Below are positions 1 through 7,072 of a stretch of DNA of 15,842 bases, piece by piece. Location of the stretch: the NCBI GenBank assembly GCA_964430875.1, contig CAYSHP010000055.1, positions 1 through 15,842 on the forward strand, in the 5' to 3' direction. The position numbers were made by a program, and so were the translations under genes. The notes beneath the pieces are model-generated. The model searched no databases, was not told where the DNA came from, and saw nothing but the letters and a program-made list of their open reading frames with translations. Source of the stretch: M55B127 sp035269185 (GTDB lineage Bacteria > Bacillota > Halanaerobiia > Halanaerobiales > M55B127). Position 1 is the stretch's first letter. Each line of letters opens with the position of its first letter.

Positions 1-132
1 GTTGTCAATAAAAGGTTTACTGTTTTCTTGAATATTGACAATCTCCTTATCATCTTCTAGATTTTGATATAACTTATTGGCTGCTTTTTCAGCACTACCG
101 TGCTTACTAGCATAAATGATAAGGGTTTTCAC
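1..132 (-). CDS. Flavodoxin-domain protein, N-terminal part (runs off left edge)
   Basis: The first 44 codons of a gene read leftwards out of the window. The translation begins VKTLIIYASKHGSAEKAANK, which matches the N-terminal beta strand and FMN phosphate-binding loop of flavodoxins (I-Y-x-S-x-x-G-S/T-A/T-E-K-x-A). These are small cytoplasmic FMN electron carriers; this variant resembles the flavodoxin-domain/HemG-like proteins more than classical short-chain flavodoxins. The start is GTG at 132-130, preceded by AAGGAG at 148-143 with a 10-nt gap. A strong promoter and twin operators lie directly upstream, so the gene is probably repressor-controlled. A broken paralogue sits at 5632-5724; the two share 16 of 23 residues over the best stretch, counted by eye. 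The partner protein and exact role cannot be read from the fragment. Confidence 0.85.
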   Translation of the reverse strand, partial: MKTLIIYASKHGSAEKAANKLYQNLEDDKEIVNIQENSKPFIDN

Positions 133-150
133 TATTTCTTCACTCCTTAA

Positions 151-181
151 TTAACAACGTTAATATATTTAACAATGTTAA
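151..181. promoter_or_regulatory. Twin operator, two TTAAC-N3-GTTAA palindromes
   Basis: TTAACAACGTTAA (151-163) and TTAACAATGTTAA (169-181) are both perfect 5-bp inverted repeats with 3-nt centres, spaced 18 bp centre to centre. The second touches the last base of the -10 box and covers the expected transcription start; the first lies in the leader. This geometry suits a dimeric repressor that blocks the promoter. A TetR-family protein is the natural candidate because the broken paralogous locus at 5054-5724 couples a tetR gene to a flavodoxin, but that link is inferred. Confidence 0.7.
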
Positions 182-209
182 TTATATGTCTATTATCTTC
201 ATTTGTCAA
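181..209 (-). promoter_or_regulatory. Sigma-A promoter of the flavodoxin gene
   Basis: On the minus strand, a perfect TTGACA (-35, 209-204) is followed after exactly 17 nt by a perfect TATAAT (-10, 186-181). Transcription should begin near 174, about 42 nt before the GTG start. Such a consensus promoter would be very active unless repressed, and it is followed at once by two operator-like palindromes. Confidence 0.9.
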
Positions 210-540
210 GTTATATTTTTCTCTAATATTCTTATCCTGGTCCAAAAAAAGTAAAATAAATTATTATTTTTCATTATTCATTCATTTCAATTTCTCTATT
301 ATTTATATATTTTTAAATAATGACAACTATCTGTCACAATTATCATGTATTGATAATTTTCTGACAATTAATTGACCAATTTCAGTCACCTTGCTTTTTT
401 TAGATATTTAGTTATTACAGAATGATAGACTTGGTTGAAATTGTTTCCCTAACAGTAGTTACTGTTGTGACAAAGTTTATAGCCATTTATTTTTAAAATG
501 AACATCTAATTTCTAATATTATATCATTATTTAACAACTG
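210..540. other. AT-rich intergenic region with palindromes
   Basis: No supported gene lies between the flavodoxin promoter and the sigma-54 promoter. The visible structure is a perfect 8-bp palindrome, AATTATCA-N5-TGATAATT, at 338-358, and a smaller TGACA-N6-TGTCA at 321-336. The stronger 451-466 palindrome is listed separately. The 338-358 element could be a further activator site for the rightward genes or a site for the leftward flavodoxin gene; nothing seen decides between them. Confidence 0.4.
451..466. promoter_or_regulatory. Candidate enhancer site for the sigma-54 activator
   Basis: AACAGTAGTTACTGTT is a perfect 7-bp inverted repeat with a 2-nt centre. It lies about 84 bp upstream of the -24 element, roughly eight helical turns, within the usual range for upstream activating sequences of sigma-54 enhancer-binding proteins. 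The RocR-like activator at 3458-4855 is the obvious candidate to bind it. No second close copy was found. Confidence 0.45.
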
Positions 541-557
541 TGGAATACAACTTGCAC
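541..557 (+). promoter_or_regulatory. Sigma-54 (-24/-12) promoter
   Basis: TGGAATACAACTTGCAC carries the invariant GG (542-543) and GC (554-555) separated by exactly 10 nt, with the -12 part TTGCA matching consensus perfectly. The -24 part, TGGAAT against TGGCAC, is weaker. Transcription would start about 566, some 30 nt before the opine dehydrogenase ATG. A sigma-54 activator gene two genes downstream supports the call. Confidence 0.7.
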
Positions 558-596
558 TTTAATAAAGTTGAAATAATGAAATAAGGAGGCTAGGTA

Positions 597-1676
597 ATGA
601 AAGTAGCAGTTTTAGGTTCAGGTAATGGTGGGAGTGCAGTGGCATATGACTTTGCTTCAGCAGGTAATGACGTGTTTATGTTCGATTTCGAAAAGTTTCC
701 AGATCAAATTGAAGCAATTTCAAAACAGGGCGGAATTCATGCTAGTGGTGATTTAGAAGGTTTTCAAGAAGTTGAATATGCTGGCCATGATATTCAAAAA
801 GTAGTTGAACATGCTGATATAATTTTCGCAGTTGGACCAGCTTATAGTACAAAACCGTTTGGAGAAGTATGTGCATCTTATTTAGAATCAGGTCAAATAG
901 TAATTGTTTGTCCTAGTTCCTGTGGAGGAAGTGTTGTTTTTAAAAAGGCAGCTTCCCTTGATATCGAAGATGAAAATATAGTGGTGGCCGAAACCTCAAC
1001 CCTTCCCTATGCAGTAAGAATCAATGAACCGGGCAAAATTAATGTGTTTTTGAAATTGAGAGGGGGATTATACTTATCTACCTTACCATCAAATAATACA
1101 GCCAAGGTTGTAGAGATGATTAGTGATGTCTATAATGCGATGAAACCTGCAGATAATATTTTACAAACTACTTTACAAAATGGCAATCCAATAATTCATC
1201 CGGCCGTTTCTTTATTAAATGTGGGAGAAATTGAACGCGAAAGAGCTTTATACTTTTACGAAGAAGGTGTTACACCTGCTGTAGGTAGACTCATCAAGGC
1301 AGTAGATAATGAAAGAATAAAAATCGGTAAAAAACTAGGTTTTAGAGTAATTCCCGATCCTGAATTGGGTATGATGCAGGGTTACATGCAAGAAGCGAAT
1401 TATGAAGAGGGTTATGCAGAAGCAGAAGGATTTAAGGGCATATTAGCACAAGATCAGCTCGATTATCGATATTTCAATGAAGATGTCGGATATGGATTAA
1501 TATTTTTTGCTGAATTAGGTAAACAAGTGGGAGTTGATACTCCTGTAATGGATTCTATAATTGAAATTGTTTCCGTTTTAATGGAAAAGGATTATAGGAA
1601 TGAAAAAAAGAGAACGATGGAAACATTAGGTCTAGGAAAATATACTACTAAAGAATTGAAAAAAATATTATCATAA
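597..1676 (+). CDS. Octopine/nopaline (opine) dehydrogenase family oxidoreductase
   Basis: Predicted 359-aa cytoplasmic NAD(P)H-dependent enzyme. The N-terminal Rossmann domain starts MKVAVLGSGNGGSA with the dinucleotide loop GSGNGG at residues 7-12. The C-terminal opine-dehydrogenase domain contains NPIIHP (197-202), with H201 in the position of the catalytic His, and RYFNEDVGYG (291-300), with E295-D296 near the family's catalytic Asp, then GVDTPVMDSII (312-322). Family members reductively condense an amino acid with a 2-oxo acid, or run the reverse oxidation; the substrates here cannot be told. The length fits the family. The ATG at 597 has AAGGAGG at 583-589 with a 7-nt spacer. The gene sits behind a sigma-54 promoter and ahead of an NhaC-type transporter and a RocR-like activator, which suggests a catabolic or fermentative amino-acid role rather than metallophore synthesis; no CntL-like partner is present. 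Confidence 0.85.
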   Translation: MKVAVLGSGNGGSAVAYDFASAGNDVFMFDFEKFPDQIEAISKQGGIHASGDLEGFQEVEYAGHDIQKVVEHADIIFAVGPAYSTKPFGEVCASYLESGQIVIVCPSSCGGSVVFKKAASLDIEDENIVVAETSTLPYAVRINEPGKINVFLKLRGGLYLSTLPSNNTAKVVEMISDVYNAMKPADNILQTTLQNGNPIIHPAVSLLNVGEIERERALYFYEEGVTPAVGRLIKAVDNERIKIGKKLGFRVIPDPELGMMQGYMQEANYEEGYAEAEGFKGILAQDQLDYRYFNEDVGYGLIFFAELGKQVGVDTPVMDSIIEIVSVLMEKDYRNEKKRTMETLGLGKYTTKELKKILS

Positions 1677-1834
1677 ATATAGTATATATAATATAAATTA
1701 TTTTATTTAAAATTTGCTCATTAATAAACTTTTAAGAATCTAGTCTAAAGATTAAACATCAATAAAACTCAGTATTAAAATAGGGGTGGAACTTTAATAA
1801 TTTTTAAAAAAATATATTCGTGGGAGGAATATTA

Positions 1835-3247
1835 ATGGAAGTAGCAGGTAATTTTGGAATATTTGCTCTTTTACCAATAGTATTAGCGTTGATTTTAGCT
1901 TTTTGGACAAAAAATTCAGTATTTTCAATTTTAATGGGATGTATATTAGGTGTTGTAATCGCAGGATTTAACCCAGCTACAGGTCTAACAGAACTTTTCC
2001 AAGCAGCTTTAGGTTCTTCATGGTTCATTTGGGTTTTAATGATTGAAATATTTATTGGGATTATGATTGCAACTTTTCAACGAGCAGGAGTTATACAAAC
2101 TTTTGCTAAAAAAGCTTCAAGTAAAATTGGTTCACGTAAGGGTTCAACTGGGTTTGCCTGGTTTTTAGGTGTATTCTGTTTTTTCAGTGACTATTTTAGT
2201 CCCTTATTTAGTGGACCAATTGCAAGACCACTAACAGACGAAAATAATGTGTCACGTGAAAAATTGTCATATATATTAGATTCTACTAGTGCTCCTGTAC
2301 CTACCTTGATTCCTTTAAGTGGTTGGGCTGTCTATATAGCAGGGTTATTAGTAGACCATGGTCCAATATCAGATACTAGTGCTGCCATGTCAGCATTTGT
2401 ACGTTCAATACCATATAATTTTTATGCCTGGCTGGCTATTACATTAGCAGCCCTATTAGCCTTTGAAATAATACCAGATTTTGGACCGATGAAAAAAGCA
2501 GAAAAAAGAGCTCACAAAGAGGGCAAAGTTATTCGTGATGGGGGAACCCCTATGACCGGAAAAGAACTTGATGATGTAAAACCCCCAGAAGGAAAACTCG
2601 GTAGTCTAACAGTATATCTGTTTATACCAGTGATTATAATAGTTACCATTTCATTAGGTACTTTCTTTTTCTTAAATGATACCAAAATATTAACTGCTTT
2701 TATCTCTGCAGTAATTTATTTAATGGTAGCTTTAGGTATTGGTGGATTTTTTGAAGATGTTAATGATGCCATGGATGTTGCCCAGGATGGTATTAAAGGA
2801 GTTCTCCCTGCTATATTGATTCTTTCATTAGCTTTTTGTATTAATGAAATTACTCAAGTATTAGGTGGAGCAGATTATATAATTTCTGTCACTGAATCCT
2901 GGATGACTCCAGCGGTATTGCCGGCCTTATCATTTATAGCAGCAGGCTTTATGGCATTCCTAACAGGTACATCCTGGGGTACTTACGGTATATTATTCCC
3001 GTTTGTAATGCCAATAGCTTTTAGCCTTTCTGGCGGCGCATTAGCTCCAGTAGTATTTGCATCCATAGCTGCAGTTACAGGTGGTGGAGCTTTTGGAGAT
3101 CACTGTTCACCTGTCTCTGATACCACGATTTTATCATCCTTAGGAGCAGGCTCTGATCATATTGACCACGTTACTACCCAGATACCTTATGCTTTAACTG
3201 CTGGTATAATCTCAACAGTACTGTTTGTGATTATGGGTATCCTTTAA
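1835..3247 (+). CDS. nhaC: NhaC-family Na+/H+ antiporter-type transporter
   Basis: Integral membrane protein of 470 aa with about 11-12 hydrophobic segments and a charged cytoplasmic-looking loop near residues 218-256. The conserved NhaC signatures are present: SDYFSPLFSGP (118-128), DSTSAPVPTLIPLSGW (149-164), FLTGTSWGTYG (375-385) and GGAFGDHCSPVSDTT (417-431). The family covers Na+/H+ antiporters and related carriers, including Na+/malate-H+/lactate exchange; with this neighbour it may carry an amino acid or opine rather than only Na+. The start is the ATG at 1835, which has GGGAGG at 1822-1827 and a 7-nt gap. An in-frame GTG at 1820 overlaps that ribosome binding site and is rejected. The gene begins 158 nt after the dehydrogenase with no GG-N10-GC promoter of its own, so co-transcription is likely. 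A strong terminator follows. Confidence 0.88.
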   Translation: MEVAGNFGIFALLPIVLALILAFWTKNSVFSILMGCILGVVIAGFNPATGLTELFQAALGSSWFIWVLMIEIFIGIMIATFQRAGVIQTFAKKASSKIGSRKGSTGFAWFLGVFCFFSDYFSPLFSGPIARPLTDENNVSREKLSYILDSTSAPVPTLIPLSGWAVYIAGLLVDHGPISDTSAAMSAFVRSIPYNFYAWLAITLAALLAFEIIPDFGPMKKAEKRAHKEGKVIRDGGTPMTGKELDDVKPPEGKLGSLTVYLFIPVIIIVTISLGTFFFLNDTKILTAFISAVIYLMVALGIGGFFEDVNDAMDVAQDGIKGVLPAILILSLAFCINEITQVLGGADYIISVTESWMTPAVLPALSFIAAGFMAFLTGTSWGTYGILFPFVMPIAFSLSGGALAPVVFASIAAVTGGGAFGDHCSPVSDTTILSSLGAGSDHIDHVTTQIPYALTAGIISTVLFVIMGIL

Positions 3248-3286
3248 TAGATAGATAAATAGCTTAATACCTGATTGATATCAAAA

Positions 3287-3318
3287 GAGTAGGACCTCAA
3301 AGGGTCCTACTCTTTTTT
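3287..3318 (+). terminator. Rho-independent terminator after nhaC
   Basis: A perfect 10-bp stem, GAGTAGGACC (3287-3296) with GGTCCTACTC (3303-3312), has a 6-nt loop and is followed by six T. Four A before the stem allow some activity from the other side. It ends the dehydrogenase-nhaC unit and separates it from the activator gene, which must have its own promoter in 3319-3457; no convincing one was identified. Confidence 0.93.
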
Positions 3319-3457
3319 CTAAATTATAATAGAATTTATATATTGTATTCATTACCAAAAATATATTATCTGTATTTATCTTGTGTTCTGTATTATAATA
3401 TATGTATATGGATATTATTGAGATATTTCAAACACACTATAGTAGGTGGTGTAAATA

Positions 3458-4855
3458 TTGAGTAAAAAAAGTAGTAAAGAATTTTTAAAAAAACACTTTG
3501 ATTATGTAGATTCAATAACTATCGTGGATAAAACAGGAAAAGTTGTTGCCCAACAAAGATATAATCCTAGATTTGCAGAAGAAGAGAATAAAAAAGAAAA
3601 TAATTGGGCAATAAACAAAAATATTTTAGAAGTAATTCCTTCTGTTACACCAGAAACGAGCACTTTATTAAGAGTATTGAAAAGTGGTAAAATCGTTTAT
3701 TCCGATAAACAGGTAATGTGGGATAGGCATGGTAGGAAATTTGTAACCACCAATATAAATTTCCCTATTGTATCCAGAGGAAATATTATTGGAGCTATTG
3801 AGTTGTCTAAAGATATGACACATATCGATAATGATGAAGAAAATTATCATACTACTGCAGAATATGAAAATGATTTAGAACAAAATTATACTGCCAATTA
3901 TATTTTAGACGACATTATTGCAGTAACTCCAAGAATGAAAAAGCTTAAAAATAAAGTTAAAAAAATTGCTAATAGTACTTCTTCGGTCTTAATTTATGGT
4001 GAAACTGGTACAGGAAAAGAACTTTTTGTCCAGGCTATTCATAATTTAAGTTACCGAAAGTTCAAACCATTTATACCGGTTAATTGTGCAGCACTACCAG
4101 AAAACTTACTGGAAGGTATATTATTCGGTTCACAAAAAGGAGCATTTACAGGAGCAGAAAACAAAAAAGGGCTTTTCCAAGAAGCCAATAAAGGAACTAT
4201 CTATCTTGATGAAGTTAATTCAATGCCTATTAATTTACAGACCAAATTACTAAGAACTTTACAAGAAAAGCAAATTATGCCCTTAGGAGGCTCTAAACCT
4301 AAAAAGATCGATGTACGTGTAATAGCTTCTACAAATCAAGATCCTACAAAATTAATTGACAGTAAGATTAGAAAGGACTTATATTATAGACTGAATGTAA
4401 TAAACTTAGAAATACCTCCTTTAAGAAATAGGACAGCAGCTATTCCAGTTTTAGCAGATCATTTTATAAAAAAATACAACCATATGTCAAAAAAAGAAGT
4501 AAAAGAAATTGATAAAAGAGTTAACGACTTATTTTTATCCTATCAATGGCCCGGTAATGTGCGAGAATTAGAGCATGTCTTAGAGGCTGCCATGAATGTA
4601 GTGGAAGGAAGGGTTATCAAACTTGAACATCTCCCTGTTTATATGTCAGAAAGTGAGAGCTCTTTTAAAACAAACATAGATCCCTTAGATAATGAAATTG
4701 GCCCTTTAAATAAGATGGTCGAAAACATGGAGAGAAGATTAATTAAGAATGCTTTAAATAAAACTGATGGTAATAAATCGAAAGCTTCACAACTTTTAGA
4801 AATACCAAGAACAACCCTACAGTATAAAATCAAGAAATATAAGATAGAAATTTAA
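3458..4855 (+). CDS. Sigma-54-dependent transcriptional activator, RocR-like
   Basis: 465-aa enhancer-binding protein. The N-terminal PAS-like sensor (about 12-125) has the layout of RocR, the arginine-catabolism activator of Bacillus, including FPIVSRGNIIGAIELSKDMT (102-121). The AAA+ domain follows with Walker A GETGTGKE (181-188), the sigma-54-contacting GAFTGA loop (228-233), Walker B IYLDE (248-252), the sensor region RVIASTNQD (287-295) and WPGNVRELEH (364-373). A Fis-type helix-turn-helix lies at about 435-460 (NKSKASQLLEIPRTTLQYKI). All ATPase motifs look intact. The start is TTG at 3458, with AGGTGGTG at 3444-3451 and a 6-nt gap. It probably binds an amino-acid-like ligand and activates the sigma-54 promoter at 541-557, perhaps through the palindrome at 451-466. 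The ligand is unknown, and regulation of this gene itself is not visible. Confidence 0.9.
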   Translation: MSKKSSKEFLKKHFDYVDSITIVDKTGKVVAQQRYNPRFAEEENKKENNWAINKNILEVIPSVTPETSTLLRVLKSGKIVYSDKQVMWDRHGRKFVTTNINFPIVSRGNIIGAIELSKDMTHIDNDEENYHTTAEYENDLEQNYTANYILDDIIAVTPRMKKLKNKVKKIANSTSSVLIYGETGTGKELFVQAIHNLSYRKFKPFIPVNCAALPENLLEGILFGSQKGAFTGAENKKGLFQEANKGTIYLDEVNSMPINLQTKLLRTLQEKQIMPLGGSKPKKIDVRVIASTNQDPTKLIDSKIRKDLYYRLNVINLEIPPLRNRTAAIPVLADHFIKKYNHMSKKEVKEIDKRVNDLFLSYQWPGNVRELEHVLEAAMNVVEGRVIKLEHLPVYMSESESSFKTNIDPLDNEIGPLNKMVENMERRLIKNALNKTDGNKSKASQLLEIPRTTLQYKIKKYKIEI

Positions 4856-4959
4856 TATATTAAAAGATCAGCTTTTCAAATTTTAAATACAGTATTGAAA
4901 AGATTATTTTGAAAATAACAAGGTGATATCTGAAATGGTCACCAGCGTTTAAATTCTCA

Positions 4960-5040
4960 TCACACCGGTAAAACATAAGCAAAGTAGATAATAACTGCTA
5001 AAATGACGATCAGCCCTTTAATAATAATTTGTTTAAACAT
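4960..5040 (-). CDS. Possible 26-aa hydrophobic peptide, or remnant start of a lost membrane gene
   Basis: ATG at 5040-5038 opens 26 codons starting MFKQIIIKGL, continuing through an uninterrupted hydrophobic run and ending YVLPV before a TGA. One transmembrane helix with a positively charged N-terminus is predicted by eye. A purine-rich AGAGGAAGAGGG lies just upstream, 13 nt after the final stop codon of the tetR pseudogene. It could be the truncated start of a membrane or efflux gene once following tetR, which is the simplest view given the decay around it. A functional small membrane peptide, such as a type I toxin, is possible, but no antisense RNA gene is seen. Confidence 0.3.
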   Translation of the reverse strand: MFKQIIIKGLIVILAVIIYFAYVLPV

Positions 5041-5053
5041 GACCCTCTTCCTC

Positions 5054-5631
5054 TCATTCAGAAATTAAATACTCTACATACTGTTCGACTTTGTAATGAA
5101 GTTTTTTTCAATAAGTCCCTCTTAACCTGAAAAACAAAGAGAGAATAAGCCGTTAATGGAATTAGTTAGCAGTTCTCCTGTTATCTCTTTGTTTTTTTGA
5201 TTAGTCCTATACTTACAAAAGTTTGCATTATGTTCTGTTGTAGATTAGGTGGTGACTCCATTTTTATATCTTTTAAATCAACTTTTTTGATATTTTAAAA
5301 TATATAAAATGATAGGGGTTATCATTTTCAAAGAAATCAATATATTTTCTATAAACTGAATTTAATAGTTTTATTCCCTTTAGCTTTTATTTATCATTTA
5401 TATAATGCATTTTTAATGTATCAGATAAATTATGTAAAACCTTTACTCCTACTGCCTACATCAGTTCATCGAATTTATTGAAATAATTATAGATAGTAGC
5501 ATAAGAATAACCTGCTATTTTTGCAATATTACGAACTGAAAATTTGTTCATTCCCTAATCAATTAAAATAATATGGACAGCCGCCACAAAAAAATTTTCA
5601 TTCGTTCGAATTGAATCTACTTATTAAACAT
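5054..5631 (-). pseudogene. Broken TetR-family regulator
   Basis: Piecing frames together gives an almost full-length TetR repressor of about 190 codons. From ATG 5631 it reads MFNK, then after a shift RTNENFFVAAVHIIL, then a TAG (5557-5555). The helix-turn-helix follows: NKFSVRNIAKIAGYSYATIY, then NYFNKFDELM, a close match to the family consensus. After that come a TAG (5458-5456), a TAA (5389-5387), the ligand-domain piece YRKYIDFFENDNPYHFIYF, a frameshift in an A run near 5281-5288, NLQQNIMQTFVSIGLI, another shift near 5192-5198, ELLTNSINGLFSLCFSG, a TAA (5124-5122), a shift near 5102-5108, and VEQYVEYLISE with the terminal TGA at 5056-5054. Four internal stops plus several shifts rule out a working protein or a single sequencing error. 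It abuts a flavodoxin remnant, so it was probably the repressor of that gene. Confidence 0.85.
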
Positions 5632-5724
5632 TTACTTTTCTTGTTCTAACTTCTGATATAAGACATTAGCTGTCTTCTCCTCACTGCCGGGTTTACTATC
5701 ATAAATAATAATTGAAATTCTTTT
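5632..5724 (-). pseudogene. Truncated flavodoxin remnant
   Basis: The minus strand reads KRISIIIYDSKPGSEEKTAN, then VLYQKLEQEK and a TAA (5634-5632). This aligns with the intact N-terminus at 1-132: the Y-x-S-K-x-G-S-x-E-K-x-A-N and LYQ-x-LE positions match. No start codon or ribosome binding site is left in the expected place, and the sequence ends after about 30 residues directly against the ATG of the tetR pseudogene, so most of the gene has been deleted. A degraded form of the twin operator (5758-5778) lies upstream. Confidence 0.8.
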
Positions 5725-5757
5725 ATTAATTAATTTAAAATGAAATATACCAATCCA

Positions 5758-5778
5758 TTAACAAAAACAATGCTTAAC
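5758..5778. promoter_or_regulatory. Degenerate operator upstream of the flavodoxin remnant
   Basis: TTAACAAAAACAATGCTTAAC resembles the left-edge operators: one TTAAC half site and AACAATG-(C)-TTAA, equal to the second operator with an extra base. It lies 34 nt upstream of the remnant, where the operators lie relative to the intact flavodoxin gene. The similarity is short and AT-rich, so this is tentative. Confidence 0.35.
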
Positions 5779-5792
5779 TGATTTTTTAAAAT

Positions 5793-5835
5793 ATAAACCT
5801 CCCTGGAAAAAGGTTTACCTTTTACAGGGGTTTAT
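5793..5835 (-). terminator. Hairpin downstream of the OmpA-domain gene
   Basis: ATAAACC-T-CCCTG (from 5793) pairs with CAGGGGTTTAT (to 5835) with a 2-nt bulge, and an inner AAAAGG/CCTTTT stem sits in the loop. It begins 22 nt past the stop codon of the OmpA-domain gene. The U-tract on the minus strand is modest (ATTTT); on the plus strand seven T follow at a distance. It probably ends the OmpA-domain transcript. Confidence 0.5.
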
Positions 5836-5857
5836 AGTTTATTGTTTTTTTAGTTAA

Positions 5858-6835
5858 TTACTGTTCTACAATTTCTACTCTACGATTTTTGGCTTTCCCC
5901 GACTCGGTAGCATTAGATGTAACAGGAGCTAAAGAAGCCACTCCATATGCATCAATTTGTAATTTATTTATTCCATAATCTTGAATTAAGGCATCCATCA
6001 CGGCTTCAGCTCTTTTTTGGGATAGGCCCATATTATAAGATAAATCACCCACATTATCAGTATGTCCTACTATATAGTACTTTTTATCAGAGTGGTTTTT
6101 TAAAAATAAAGCAATCTCCTTTAAAGCCGGTATAGAATCTTCTTTAATAACAGCTTTATCTGTGTCAAAATATATACCATATATTGAAACAAAGCCACTT
6201 AATTCAATATCTTCTTCAATCTTGGCAGCAGTAACTAAACCACTTTCCATAGGGTTAATTTCAATTACATCTTGTGTGATAATAATGTCATCCTGGTCAG
6301 GATTTATAAAAATAGCAAAATATATATTGTTCCCTCTATAGGTTCCTTTGGCTGATAAAAATCTAAAACCATTTCTGCCAAAAGGATCACGAAATTTATC
6401 TCCCCTAACAGGATTAATTCCCCATTCGTGATGATAAACGGTTTCATTCCAAAAGGGCCAACTGTTTTCTTTATCAGAAGTAGTAAATAGAATTTGATAG
6501 CCTGCATCCATAAGAGCCTGTTCATAGTTTTTAAAAACTTTAAAAATACCTTCCTCAATATTAACAGCATATTGGATTCTTGTCACTTTACCTTCTAGAT
6601 CAACAAAATCGGAAAAATATCGGCGGTGACCTCTAAACTCTTCATCTTTTTCTTCTTGTTGTCCAGTACCTAATACATAGGGAGCATAATCCTGGACTTG
6701 ATAAGCTATAATATCAGCACCTTCATATTTAGATAAAGCTGGATGGTCTTTAACCTCTTGTGCCATTGCATCTTGTAATAAAAAGAAACTAATAAAAAGA
6801 AACAATACTAAAACAACAACCATTACTTTTTTCAC
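5858..6835 (-). CDS. Secreted OmpA-domain protein with DUF4892-like N-terminal region
   Basis: 325 aa. Residues 1-25 form a signal peptide (KK, long hydrophobic core, cleavage after AMA); there is no lipobox Cys. Residues about 30-200 resemble DUF4892 (HPALSKYEGADIIAYQV at 31-47), a domain often paired with OmpA domains. Residues 213-323 are an OmpA C-terminal peptidoglycan-binding domain: YFDTDKAVIKEDS (222-234), VGHTDNVG (256-263) with D260, LSQKRAEAV (271-279) with R275, and NRRVEI (317-322). D260 and R275 match the residues that hold diaminopimelate. The protein is expected in the periplasm or at the outer membrane, tethered to peptidoglycan. The start is GTG at 6835-6833 with GGGAG about 9 nt upstream. 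It appears monocistronic. Its exact role is unknown. Confidence 0.85.
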   Translation of the reverse strand: MKKVMVVVLVLFLFISFFLLQDAMAQEVKDHPALSKYEGADIIAYQVQDYAPYVLGTGQQEEKDEEFRGHRRYFSDFVDLEGKVTRIQYAVNIEEGIFKVFKNYEQALMDAGYQILFTTSDKENSWPFWNETVYHHEWGINPVRGDKFRDPFGRNGFRFLSAKGTYRGNNIYFAIFINPDQDDIIITQDVIEINPMESGLVTAAKIEEDIELSGFVSIYGIYFDTDKAVIKEDSIPALKEIALFLKNHSDKKYYIVGHTDNVGDLSYNMGLSQKRAEAVMDALIQDYGINKLQIDAYGVASLAPVTSNATESGKAKNRRVEIVEQ

Positions 6836-7072
6836 AATGAAAATCTCCCTTCTATATTTAAGTTAAAAAAAGAAATATAACATAACTTATCTGTTCATTA
6901 TTATATCTTTTCCACTCCTTAAATAATGTATAATTATATAGTTATGTGCAAAAGTATTAGTTCCTTCAAAAAAATCCCTTTTTTATGATATTAAAACACA
7001 GATATTTTTTTGTAATAAATTTTCGATTAAAGTTAGTTCCAATCCTAAAATAACTAAATTTATGTTTAATAA

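Noticed and set aside
175..375. 66-codon plus-strand ORF between the flavodoxin promoter and the opine dehydrogenase
   Set aside because: No ribosome binding site, composition typical of translated AT-rich intergenic DNA, and it lies over the flavodoxin promoter.
1677..1834. A separate sigma-54 promoter for nhaC
   Set aside because: No GG-N10-GC match was found in the gap; co-transcription with the dehydrogenase is simpler.
5130..5196. Perfect 13-bp inverted repeat (AAAAACAAAGAGA / TCTCTTTGTTTTT, 41-nt loop) that looked like a terminator, small RNA or miniature mobile element
   Set aside because: Both arms fall within the reconstructed C-terminal coding part of the tetR pseudogene; the stem is A/T-rich with an over-long loop and no flanking target duplication. 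Chance or decay is more likely.
5629..5724. Reading the flavodoxin and tetR pieces as functional small genes
   Set aside because: The flavodoxin piece lacks a start codon and most of the domain; the tetR piece has four in-frame stops plus frameshifts.
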